This document shows, in pieces, positions 1-6,239 of a DNA stretch of 18,001 nt. The notes under the pieces were generated by a model that saw only the letters and a list, made by a program, of their open reading frames with translations, was not told the origin of the DNA and searched no databases. Each line of letters opens with the position of its first letter. Position 1 is the first letter of the stretch. The translations under genes and the position numbers were made by a program. The stretch comes from UMGS755 sp045595795 (GTDB taxonomy: Bacteria > Bacillota > Clostridia > UBA1381 > UBA9506): NCBI GenBank assembly GCA_045595795.1, contig JAZOBC010000015.1, positions 1 through 18,001 on the forward strand, in the 5' to 3' direction.

Positions 1-49
1 GGACACCTTGATTAAAAGTCAAGTGCTCTGCCGACTGAGCTAATGGCCC
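1..49 (-). tRNA. tRNA-Lys(TTT), partial at window edge
   Basis: Reading leftwards from 49, the sequence gives acceptor GGGCCAT, then TA, the D-arm GCTCAGTCGGCAGAGC and an anticodon stem TTGA/TCAA around the loop CTTTTAA, so the anticodon is TTT (Lys). The T-arm and 3' end lie beyond position 1. It is the last tRNA of the leftward operon seen here, only 3 nt after the tRNA-Gln(TTG) CCA end. Confidence 0.93.
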
Positions 50-52
50 ATA

Positions 53-129
53 TGGCTGGGATAGCAGGACTCGAACCTACGAAATGCCAGAGTCAAAGTC
101 TGGTGCCTTACCGACTTGGCTATATCCCA
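53..129 (-). tRNA. tRNA-Gln(TTG)
   Basis: A complete cloverleaf on the minus strand: acceptor TGGGATA pairs with TATCCCA, followed by discriminator G and an encoded CCA. The weak U1-A72 pair is typical of bacterial tRNA-Gln. The anticodon stem CCAGA/TCTGG holds loop CTTTGAC, anticodon TTG. It lies 27 nt after tRNA-Gln(CTG) and resembles it closely. Confidence 0.95.
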
Positions 130-156
130 ACATATCCCAAAACATAGATAATAAAT

Positions 157-233
157 TGGCTGGGATGGAAGGACTCGAACCCTCGAAATGCCGGAACCAG
201 AATCCGGTGCCTTACCAACTTGGCGACATCCCA
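157..233 (-). tRNA. tRNA-Gln(CTG)
   Basis: Minus-strand cloverleaf with acceptor TGGGATG/CATCCCA, discriminator G and encoded CCA. The anticodon stem CCGGA/TCCGG holds loop TTCTGGT, anticodon CTG. It shares most of its D-arm, T-arm and acceptor with the neighbouring tRNA-Gln(TTG), which suggests local duplication followed by anticodon divergence. A 58-nt gap separates it from tRNA-His, the largest gap in the operon. Confidence 0.94.
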
Positions 234-291
234 ATATACCGAACACACGGAAGTTTTTCCGGAAACGGCAAATTTTATACATAAAAGAAAG

Positions 292-369
292 TGGGGTGGG
301 TAATCGGAGTCGAACCGACGACCTCTAGAGCCACAATCTAGCGCTCTAACCAACTGAGCTATACCCACC
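292..369 (-). tRNA. tRNA-His(GTG)
   Basis: Minus-strand cloverleaf beginning GGTGGGTA. The extra 5' G (position -1) pairs with discriminator C73, the hallmark of tRNA-His, and CCA is encoded. The anticodon stem CTAGA/TCTAG holds loop TTGTGGC, anticodon GTG. Confidence 0.95.
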
Positions 370-381
370 ATGAAGCGAAAA

Positions 382-458
<77 letters not shown>

Positions 459-471
459 ATAGAAAAACACT

Positions 472-545
472 TGGAGCGGGTGATGGGAATCGAACCCACA
501 CAATCAGCTTGGAAGGCTGAGATTCTACCATTGAACTACACCCGC
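472..545 (-). tRNA. tRNA-Gly(TCC)
   Basis: Minus-strand cloverleaf with acceptor GCGGGTG/CACCCGC, discriminator T and encoded CCA. The anticodon stem TCAGC/GCTGA holds loop CTTCCAA, anticodon TCC. It is the first tRNA of the leftward operon, 31 nt downstream of the -10 element. Confidence 0.95.
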
Positions 546-576
546 GAACACTGCCCGCACACATGCTGACTAAAGT

Positions 577-605
577 ATTATAGCAAGGAAATAGCCTTTT
601 GTCAA
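577..605 (-). promoter_or_regulatory. Promoter of the leftward tRNA operon
   Basis: On the minus strand a perfect -35 TTGACA (605-600) and a perfect -10 TATAAT (582-577) are separated by exactly 17 bp. The first tRNA begins 31 nt after the -10. A fully consensus sigma-A promoter fits a stable-RNA operon. Confidence 0.92.
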
Positions 606-704
606 GGCATTTTTTGAAAAAAGTTAAAAAATTTAGCTGAATCTTTAAAAAAACGGATTTTTTGGAAATTTATATAAAATACAGAAAAAATCATGAGAAT
701 ATGC

Positions 705-733
705 TTGCAATTTAATGGGGTGTGGTGTATACT
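705..733 (+). promoter_or_regulatory. Promoter of the FMN riboswitch-ribU unit
   Basis: -35 TTGCAA (705-710) and -10 TATACT (728-733) have a 17-bp spacer. Transcription would start at about 740, just before the first pairing element of the riboswitch. The AT-rich stretch 606-700 between this promoter and the divergent tRNA promoter shows no gene. Confidence 0.85.
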
Positions 734-743
734 GTTTATAGAG

Positions 744-876
744 ATAATCTTCAGGGCAGGGTGAAAATCCCGACCGGCGGTAATGGTTAATTCCGAGCCC
801 GCGAGCCGAGAGGCTGATTTTGGTGTGATCCCAAAGCCGACAGTGAGCGAAAGCAAGTCTGGATGGAAGAAGAATG
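744..876 (+). ncRNA. FMN riboswitch (RFN element)
   Basis: The RFN core is recognisable in order: ATCTTC closing P1 (747-752), GGGCAGGGTGAAAATCCC, the ACCGGCGGTAAT junction, AGCCCGCGAGCC, GGTGTGATCCC, GCCGACAGTGAGCG and AGTCTGGATGGAAGAAGAA, whose end pairs back with P1. It senses FMN and is followed by a terminator hairpin and ribU, so the expected logic is that FMN causes early termination and shuts off riboflavin uptake. Confidence 0.95.
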
Positions 877-912
877 TTGGTTTAACCGTGTTGTTTTATC
901 ATGTATTCTCAT

Positions 913-948
913 TGCGCTGAAGATTGCCTTCAGCGCATTTTTTATTTT
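913..948 (+). terminator. Riboswitch-controlled terminator before ribU
   Basis: A 10-bp perfect stem TGCGCTGAAG (913-922) / CTTCAGCGCA (928-937) with a 5-nt loop is followed by TTTTTTATTTT. The U-tract runs straight into the ribU ribosome binding site AGGAGG (949-954). It is the expression platform of the FMN riboswitch. An alternative antiterminator pairing could not be folded here. Confidence 0.9.
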
Positions 949-959
949 AGGAGGACACT

Positions 960-1607
960 ATGAACCAAAAAACAAAAAAACTCACTGTGATTGCAATGCT
1001 TTGTGCCATTTCTTATGTGGTCATGTTAGTAGGGCGTATCCCCATGGTTATGTTTCTTAAATATGACCCTAAGGATATTATTATTACCATCGGCGGTTTT
1101 ATGCTTGGTCCTTGGGTTGCTGCTGTTATTTCTGTCATCGTTTCTCTTGTTGAAATGGCGACCGTCAGTGGCACTGGGTTTTATGGGCTTTTGATGAATA
1201 TTGTTTCGACATGCTCTTTTGCTTGCGCGGCGTCATTGATTTACCATAAAAAGCGTACCCTTACGGGGGCAGTCATCGGTCTTGTTTTGGCGTGCTTTGT
1301 GATGACGGGTGTTATGTTACTATGGAATTATTATATTACGCCTCTGTATTTACAAATGCCGCAAAGTGCTGTAGCAGCTATGTTAGTTCCGGTATTTTTA
1401 CCGTTTAACCTGATTAAAGGCGCCTTGAATGCCGCAGGAACAATGTTGTTTTACAAGCCCATTATCACAGGCTTACGGCAAGCAAAACTTCTTCCTACGC
1501 CGAACAATTATAACCAAGAAAAACGGAAAAGAATCAGCATTGGAACAGCTGTTGCTTCTGTCTTTGTCATTATTTGTTTGGTTATGATTTGTTTTCTTAT
1601 CTGGTAA
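960..1607 (+). CDS. ribU: ECF transporter S component, riboflavin-specific RibU
   Basis: This 215-residue membrane protein is the substrate-binding (S) subunit of an energy-coupling factor transporter that takes up riboflavin, working with shared EcfA/A'/T subunits encoded elsewhere. It is almost entirely hydrophobic segments, starting with one at about residues 8-32. It carries the LKYDPKDI segment (33-40) and the adjacent GGF.LGP turn seen in RibU proteins, and the length fits the family. ATG 960 follows AGGAGG (949-954) with a 5-nt gap. The FMN riboswitch upstream supports the riboflavin assignment independently. Transcription probably ends at the hairpin from 1624. Confidence 0.93.
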   Translation: MNQKTKKLTVIAMLCAISYVVMLVGRIPMVMFLKYDPKDIIITIGGFMLGPWVAAVISVIVSLVEMATVSGTGFYGLLMNIVSTCSFACAASLIYHKKRTLTGAVIGLVLACFVMTGVMLLWNYYITPLYLQMPQSAVAAMLVPVFLPFNLIKGALNAAGTMLFYKPIITGLRQAKLLPTPNNYNQEKRKRISIGTAVASVFVIICLVMICFLIW

Positions 1608-1623
1608 TTTATAAAATCCGTAC

Positions 1624-1650
1624 GGGGCGTAGTTTTACGCCCCTTTATAC
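1624..1650 (+). terminator. Terminator after ribU
   Basis: An 8-bp perfect stem GGGGCGTA (1624-1631) / TACGCCCC (1636-1643) with a 4-nt loop is followed by a short TTTATA tract, 16 nt after the ribU stop codon. The U-run is short, so termination may be partial. Confidence 0.75.
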
Positions 1651-1674
1651 TACAAAATTTTTCTAAAAAAACAC

Positions 1675-1703
1675 TTGACAAAAATATTCTGCCGTGCTAT
1701 AAT
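1675..1703 (+). promoter_or_regulatory. Promoter of tRNA-Lys(CTT)
   Basis: Perfect -35 TTGACA (1675-1680) and perfect -10 TATAAT (1698-1703) with a 17-bp spacer lie 32 nt before the tRNA. Confidence 0.92.
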
Positions 1704-1735
1704 GTATTTCTGTTGAGGACAATTACATAGTGTAT

Positions 1736-1811
1736 GCACCTTTAGCTCAGCTGGTAGAGCACCTGACTCTTAATCAGGGTGTCCAGGGTTCGAGTCCCTG
1801 AAGGTGTACCA
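1736..1811 (+). tRNA. tRNA-Lys(CTT)
   Basis: A complete cloverleaf with acceptor GCACCTT/AAGGTGT (the terminal pair is G-U), discriminator A and encoded CCA. The anticodon stem CTGA/TCAG holds a CTCTTAA loop, anticodon CTT. It is a single-gene unit with its own promoter and terminator. Its 3' end is repeated 202 bp downstream (see the repeat at 1794-2019). Confidence 0.95.
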
Positions 1812-2019
1812 AACAAAGAACCACCTATACGGGTGGTTTTTTTGTTTGTATTTTTTAGTCGGGACTCGAACCCTGAGAGGGTTTTTGCGTTAGGAAAACA
1901 GTTCAGCGAACTGTTTTTAGCAAAAAGGTGCGAGTCCGGTACCAAAATGCAAAGCATTTGGGTGGGCGAGCCGATAAGACGCCGCAGGCGGCTGTGTCCC
2001 TGAAGGTGTACCAAACAAA
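1794..2019 (+). repeat. 24-bp direct repeat of tRNA-Lys 3' end bounding a hairpin-rich insert
   Basis: The 24 bases 1794-1817 (T-arm half, acceptor strand, CCA and six bases of flank) recur identically at 1996-2019, 202 bp later. The second copy is also followed by a C-rich/G-rich hairpin and T-run (2023-2045), like the tRNA terminator. The copy has no D-arm or anticodon arm, so it is not a tRNA gene. Between the copies there is no gene but several hairpins: 1895-1904/1908-1917 (10 bp), 1882-1888/1920-1926 (7 bp), and 1862-1872/1927-1937 (one mismatch). The 14 bases 1861-1874 are an inverted copy of the tRNA T-arm. It looks like a remnant or non-autonomous element with tRNA-end att-like sites. 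Confidence 0.6.
1819..1846 (+). terminator. Terminator of tRNA-Lys(CTT)
   Basis: Stem AACCACC (1819-1825) / GGTGGTT (1832-1838) with a 6-nt loop, followed by a run of T, starts 8 nt after the tRNA CCA end. Confidence 0.85.
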
Positions 2020-2020
2020 A

Positions 2021-2047
2021 ACCACCCAAGCGGGTGTTTTTTTGTCT
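2021..2047 (+). terminator. Duplicated terminator-like hairpin
   Basis: Stem CACCC (2023-2027) / GGGTG (2032-2036) followed by TTTTTTTT. It is a diverged copy of the tRNA-Lys terminator in the same relation to the repeated tRNA 3' end, so it probably arose by the same duplication. Confidence 0.6.
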
Positions 2048-2106
2048 GCGTAATGTGTTGTTTTTATAAGATGGTGCATATTTCATAAAAGGTTGTAAAA
2101 TATTGT

Positions 2107-2155
2107 TTGTTTTCATAAATTGTCTGTTGACAGCTTTTTAGCGGGATTGTATACT
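2107..2155 (+). promoter_or_regulatory. Promoter and upstream box of the GH106-like gene
   Basis: -35 TTGACA (2127-2132) and -10 TATACT (2150-2155) have a 17-bp spacer. The 20 bases 2107-2126, TTGTTTTCATAAATTGTCTG, abut the -35 and resemble the 20 bases in the same position at four other promoters of the locus. This is the most diverged of the five in its left half together with the one at 15306-15325, but it keeps the A..TTGT core. Confidence 0.78.
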
Positions 2156-2213
2156 ATATATGAAAAATATATTGTGGAAATTTACACTCCCAAGAATGAA
2201 ATGAGGCATAAAA

Positions 2214-4943
2214 ATGGATTTTTGTCATGTTCCTAAGAAACACAGACCCGTTCCCTTTTGGTCGTGGAATGATACGCTGACGGTTGCAGAAACCGAGAGA
2301 CAAGTTGCTGTTATGGACAGAGCCGGTCTTGGTGGCTTTTTTATGCATGCCCGATCCGGACTTCGTACAGAATATATGGGCGAGGAATGGTTTTTAAATA
2401 TTGAAGCGGGCATCCAGGCTGCAAAAGAGAGAGGCATGTATGCTTGGGTCTATGACGAAAATGGTTGGCCCAGTGGCTTTGGAAGTGGCATTGTGAACGG
2501 TAAAGGAGAGCATAATCAGCAGAAGTATCTGCGCTATGATGAAAGCACGGAGCAGGATGCATACACCCTTTGTTTTATTGACGGAAAACGGTTTTATTAT
2601 GAGGTGAATCCTTTTTATGTTGACACCTTAAACGGCCGTGTAACTGAGGAATTTATTCAAACGGTTTACGAGCCCTATTATGAAAAATTTAAGAATGAAA
2701 TTACCGGGTATTTCACAGATGAACCGCAGATTTCCCGCAATGGTGTTCCCTGGAGTACCATTTTGCCGGAAGAATATGAAAAAGAATACGGCGATAGCTT
2801 ACTACCGCATTTGTCGGAGATATTTTTTGATACAGGGGATTACATACAAACCAGAATGCGGTTTTGGCGGCTTGTTACCATGCTGTTTTCCAAAAACTAC
2901 ATGAAAAAGATTTATGACTGGTGCACCGAAAGGGGACTTCAGTTAACGGGGCATCTTGTTATGGAAGAAACGTTTTTAAGCCAACTGATTACGAATGGTG
3001 CCGTGATGCCTCATTATGAATATTTTACAATTCCCGGCATGGACAATCTTTGCAGAAACATCAATACGGAGTTAACGTCCTATCAGGTGGGTTCGGCGGC
3101 TCAACAGCTGGGGAAAAAGCAGGTTTTGTCTGAAAGCTTTGCTTTGTGTGGGCAAGGTGTTTCTTTTGAGGAATTAAAGGCTATTTATGAACATCAAATG
3201 GCCAGAGGTATTACCTTGCTGTGTCAGCATTTGCAGGGCTATTCCATGCGCGGAGCACGCAAGCGTGACTATCCGCCGGCAATGTTCTATCAACAGCCAT
3301 GGTGGGAGCGGTATGATACATTTTGTGAAAGTCTTTCCAGAATTGGCATGATTCTTGAAAACGGCGCATGTGAATGCGACACCCTTTTACTACATCCCCA
3401 GACCTCGGCGTGGATTTTATTTAACAGCAAAAATGATGCGGAAATCAATGCTTTTTATGCTGATTTTAAAGATATTGTTTTAACTTTAGACAAAAAGCAT
3501 GTTGCATTTCATTTGGGCGATGAAATCTTAATTGAGCGACATGGCCGTGTGGAGGGTGACCGCTTTATCATCGGCAATATGTCTTATAAAACGGTTGTAA
3601 TTCCGCCACATATTCGATTCTTTGAGCATACTGAGAAGCTTTTGAAGGAATTTGAGCAAAACGGCGGCAAAGTGATTTCGCCTGATGAAGTCAAAGCGCA
3701 GACTGAGGTGATTGACACCCCCGATGTTTATTATACAAAACGTTGTTATGATGGGTTTGACGTATATTATTTTGTTAACTCAACCACGAGCGTTCAAAAG
3801 GCGAAGATTTTGAAAGGCTCTAAAATCATTGATATTACTTCGGGTGAGGTTTTACCCTTTGATGGAACCTTTACGTTTGCGCCTTATGAAAGTCTTTTGG
3901 TCATGGATGACGGCAGTGAGCCGGTGGCGCAAGAGAAAAAAGAGCTTACGCCCCTTTCCCTTTCAGGAGCATGGAAGATTAAAAGCGCAACCCCCAATGT
4001 GCTGACACTGGATTTTTGTGACTATTATTTTGACGGTGAATGCCAAGAGAAAAAAGGCTATGTTCTCAATATTCAAAATCGGGCAAATAAGCTGAAAAGA
4101 CCTGTGGAGATTAAGCAGGTTTTCACTGTTAATGTTGAGTCTCTTTGCAGTGATTTATGCCTTGTTTGTGAAACACCGGAGCAATATCGGATTTCTGTGA
4201 ACGGACAGAAGGTTTCGTTGCCTGCTGCCCCTGAATCCTTTGTTGATTTATCTTATAAACAGATTCCCATTGCTGATTATATCACCCTTGGCGAAAATAC
4301 CATTTGCTTAGAGTGCTCTTTTGCCCAAACTCAGGCTACATATGAATCCCTTGATAAGGCTATGATATTTGAAACAGAGCTCAACAAGCTGTCTTTTGAT
4401 ATGGAGATTGAGCCTTGTTACTTAATTGGTAGCTTTGGTGTCAAAATGAACGGAACTGTCACGCAATTAGAACGCGATGCCATTCGGTTTTGCGGGGATT
4501 TTGTTTTAACAGAGATGCCACGAGAAATTAGCTTGCAAAACATGGAGCAGCAAGGTTTTCCGTTCTTTGCCGGCAACATCACTTTAGAAAAAGAATTTAT
4601 CTTAGAAGAAACCGACAAAAAAATTGCCTTTGACAAAAAAGGCGTGAACGCGGTGGATATCAAAGTGAATGGGCAGACCTTAAAAACCTTGCTTTGGACA
4701 CCGTTTGAAGCAGACATCAGCCACGCCGTTTGCAAAGGAAGCAATGTGGTGGAGCTGACCATTTATAATAATCTGCGCAACATGATGGGTCCTCACCACT
4801 TAGAAGAGGGTGAGTGCTATGCAACCTGGCCGGGTACGTTCTTTAAGGAAAAGGAATGTGATTTGTGGTTTGCACATGATGATGCTTTGCCGTGGAATGA
4901 TGGTTATTGCTTTGCTGAGTTTTCTATTTATGACGCAGAGTAG
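2214..4943 (+). CDS. GH106-like (alpha-L-rhamnosidase-type) glycoside hydrolase, cytoplasmic
   Basis: A 909-residue protein with no signal peptide or membrane segment, so it probably cleaves imported oligosaccharides. The N-terminal half looks like the barrel domain of the GH106/rhamnosidase-like group: RPVPFWSWND (11-20), AGLGGFFMHARSGL (37-50), a YDENGWPSG strand (80-88), ITGYFTDEP with Glu170, and LSESFA with Glu308. Glu170 and Glu308 are candidate catalytic or metal-binding acids, an assignment inferred from motif context. The C-terminal part, about 780-905, resembles a galactose-binding-like beta-sandwich. ATG 2214 follows GAGG (2203-2206) by 7 nt. It is monocistronic, ending at the hairpin from 5011. 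A divergent relative is encoded on the minus strand at 12604-15225. The true substrate is not readable from sequence. Confidence 0.8.
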   Translation: MDFCHVPKKHRPVPFWSWNDTLTVAETERQVAVMDRAGLGGFFMHARSGLRTEYMGEEWFLNIEAGIQAAKERGMYAWVYDENGWPSGFGSGIVNGKGEHNQQKYLRYDESTEQDAYTLCFIDGKRFYYEVNPFYVDTLNGRVTEEFIQTVYEPYYEKFKNEITGYFTDEPQISRNGVPWSTILPEEYEKEYGDSLLPHLSEIFFDTGDYIQTRMRFWRLVTMLFSKNYMKKIYDWCTERGLQLTGHLVMEETFLSQLITNGAVMPHYEYFTIPGMDNLCRNINTELTSYQVGSAAQQLGKKQVLSESFALCGQGVSFEELKAIYEHQMARGITLLCQHLQGYSMRGARKRDYPPAMFYQQPWWERYDTFCESLSRIGMILENGACECDTLLLHPQTSAWILFNSKNDAEINAFYADFKDIVLTLDKKHVAFHLGDEILIERHGRVEGDRFIIGNMSYKTVVIPPHIRFFEHTEKLLKEFEQNGGKVISPDEVKAQTEVIDTPDVYYTKRCYDGFDVYYFVNSTTSVQKAKILKGSKIIDITSGEVLPFDGTFTFAPYESLLVMDDGSEPVAQEKKELTPLSLSGAWKIKSATPNVLTLDFCDYYFDGECQEKKGYVLNIQNRANKLKRPVEIKQVFTVNVESLCSDLCLVCETPEQYRISVNGQKVSLPAAPESFVDLSYKQIPIADYITLGENTICLECSFAQTQATYESLDKAMIFETELNKLSFDMEIEPCYLIGSFGVKMNGTVTQLERDAIRFCGDFVLTEMPREISLQNMEQQGFPFFAGNITLEKEFILEETDKKIAFDKKGVNAVDIKVNGQTLKTLLWTPFEADISHAVCKGSNVVELTIYNNLRNMMGPHHLEEGECYATWPGTFFKEKECDLWFAHDDALPWNDGYCFAEFSIYDAE

Positions 4944-5010
4944 ACAAAAAATGAATTAGAAATAAGATTGTGGAACTTTTTATAGTAGATCCTTAAAAAC
5001 AATCATTTTA

Positions 5011-5045
5011 GCAGCGCATACCTTTGGTGTGTGCTGTTTTTATTA
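5011..5045 (+). terminator. Terminator after the GH106-like gene
   Basis: A 12-bp stem GCAGCGCATACC (5011-5022) / GGTGTGTGCTGT (5026-5037), with G-U pairs and a 3-nt loop, is followed by TTTTTATTAT. Confidence 0.88.
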
Positions 5046-5067
5046 TATAAAATGTTAATTTTTGTTT

Positions 5068-5116
5068 GGTTTTATAAATTTTGTTTGTTGATGATGCTTC
5101 CACAAGATGGTATACT
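5068..5116 (+). promoter_or_regulatory. Promoter and upstream box of the dehydrogenase-regulator operon
   Basis: -35 TTGATG (5088-5093) and -10 TATACT (5111-5116) have a 17-bp spacer; a TATAAT also occurs at 5118-5123. The 20 bases 5068-5087, GGTTTTATAAATTTTGTTTG, match the shared box at 8574-8593 and 15746-15765 closely. The leader to the chosen start at 5222 is about 100 nt. Because the operon encodes the AraC-type regulator, this site could mediate autoregulation. Confidence 0.75.
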
Positions 5117-5221
5117 ATATAATAGGGATTTATGTTTGAAGCTTTTGAGAAGAAAACATAAAGAGATATGATTGAGTTTTCTATTCATGATATTATGAGA
5201 AAAATAGCTGGAGGAAGAATG

Positions 5222-6220
5222 ATGAAACTTTATGTAGCTTATCCTTACCGCAAGGATCAAACCTTTTTAACAGAAAAAGCCAAAGCGTATTTAAACGAGC
5301 GTTTTGATGTTGTTTATTCGGAATATGACCGCAATTTGTCAGGTGAGGAATTGGCTGAGCAGGCAAAGGATTGCGATGCAGTCATCACGGGATGGGGTCA
5401 GTCCACTATTGATTACAACATGATTAAAGACACTAAAATCAAAACCATTGCTCATCTTGGGGGCAGTGTGGGTGCCTTGGTGGGAGAGGGTCTTTATGAA
5501 AACGGAATCAATATTTTAAGCGGCAACGAGATTTATGCCGAGTCTGTTGCAGAAGGCACCATCGCTTACATGCTCATGGGTCTCAGGCGCATTCCTACAT
5601 ACATTGAACATGTCAGAAACGGTGGTTGGCACGGAGACGGCTTTTTCACAGAGGGTCTTTTAGATCAGACGGTGGGCATCATCGGTATGGGTGCTATTTC
5701 AAGGTATTTAATTCCGAAGCTGCATATTTTCAACGTGAAGATTAAAATATATTCAGGTCACAAAATTGATGAGGCATATTTAAAAGAGCACAATGCCGAG
5801 CAGGTTTCGCTGGAAGAAATCTTCTCGACCTGCAAGGTTGTCAGTCTGCATTCAGCGCATACACCCAAAACAGAGGGTATGATTGGCAAAGAATATTTCG
5901 ATATGTTGATGGACGGTGCTTTGTTTATCAATACGGCAAGAGGACCGATTGTGAAAGAGAATGAAATGATTGAAGCGCTCAAAACCAATCGTTTTCGTGC
6001 GGTTTTAGATGTTTATTGCCGTGAGCCTTTAGATGACGACAGTCCCTTGAGAACTCTGCCGAATGTTTACAGTGTACCGCACATGGGCGGGCCGACGCTT
6101 GACAGACGTGAAGTGGTTACCATGCGACTTGCGGACAACATTTTAAAGCTGGAAAGAGGAGAATTTGCAGAGCTTTTGGTTTCTCAAAGCATTGCCCGGA
6201 GAATGACTGCACAACCCTGA
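5222..6220 (+). CDS. D-isomer-specific 2-hydroxyacid dehydrogenase family protein
   Basis: A 332-residue cytoplasmic NAD(P)-dependent oxidoreductase that should interconvert a 2-hydroxyacid and a 2-keto acid. Numbering is from ATG 5222, chosen because GGAGGA (5210-5215) lies 6 nt ahead; an in-frame ATG at 5168 would add 18 residues but has no good ribosome binding site. The Rossmann motif is GIIGMGAIS (152-160), with Ser in place of the usual final Gly. The family triad is visible: Arg240 in NTARGP, Glu268 in DVYCREP and His287 in VPHMGG. The length fits the family. The AraC-type regulator starts 20 nt downstream, so the two are co-transcribed. The substrate is unknown; a sugar-derived acid is an inference from context. 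Confidence 0.88.
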   Translation: MKLYVAYPYRKDQTFLTEKAKAYLNERFDVVYSEYDRNLSGEELAEQAKDCDAVITGWGQSTIDYNMIKDTKIKTIAHLGGSVGALVGEGLYENGINILSGNEIYAESVAEGTIAYMLMGLRRIPTYIEHVRNGGWHGDGFFTEGLLDQTVGIIGMGAISRYLIPKLHIFNVKIKIYSGHKIDEAYLKEHNAEQVSLEEIFSTCKVVSLHSAHTPKTEGMIGKEYFDMLMDGALFINTARGPIVKENEMIEALKTNRFRAVLDVYCREPLDDDSPLRTLPNVYSVPHMGGPTLDRREVVTMRLADNILKLERGEFAELLVSQSIARRMTAQP

Positions 6221-6239
6221 TGCAAAAGGAGAAATAAAT

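Noticed and set aside
1990..2013. A second tRNA-Lys gene
   Set aside because: Only the 3' part (T-arm half, acceptor strand, CCA) is present; there is no D-arm, anticodon arm or 5' acceptor strand.
1742..2116. A 124-codon open frame on the minus strand and a 74-codon frame on the plus strand over tRNA-Lys and the repeat
   Set aside because: Both read through the tRNA, its terminator and the hairpin-rich insert; the peptides reflect those repeats and no start signal is seen.
5168..5221. An upstream ATG adding 18 residues to the dehydrogenase
   Set aside because: There is no good ribosome binding site at 5168, whereas 5222 has GGAGGA 6 nt ahead and begins at the usual family N-terminus.
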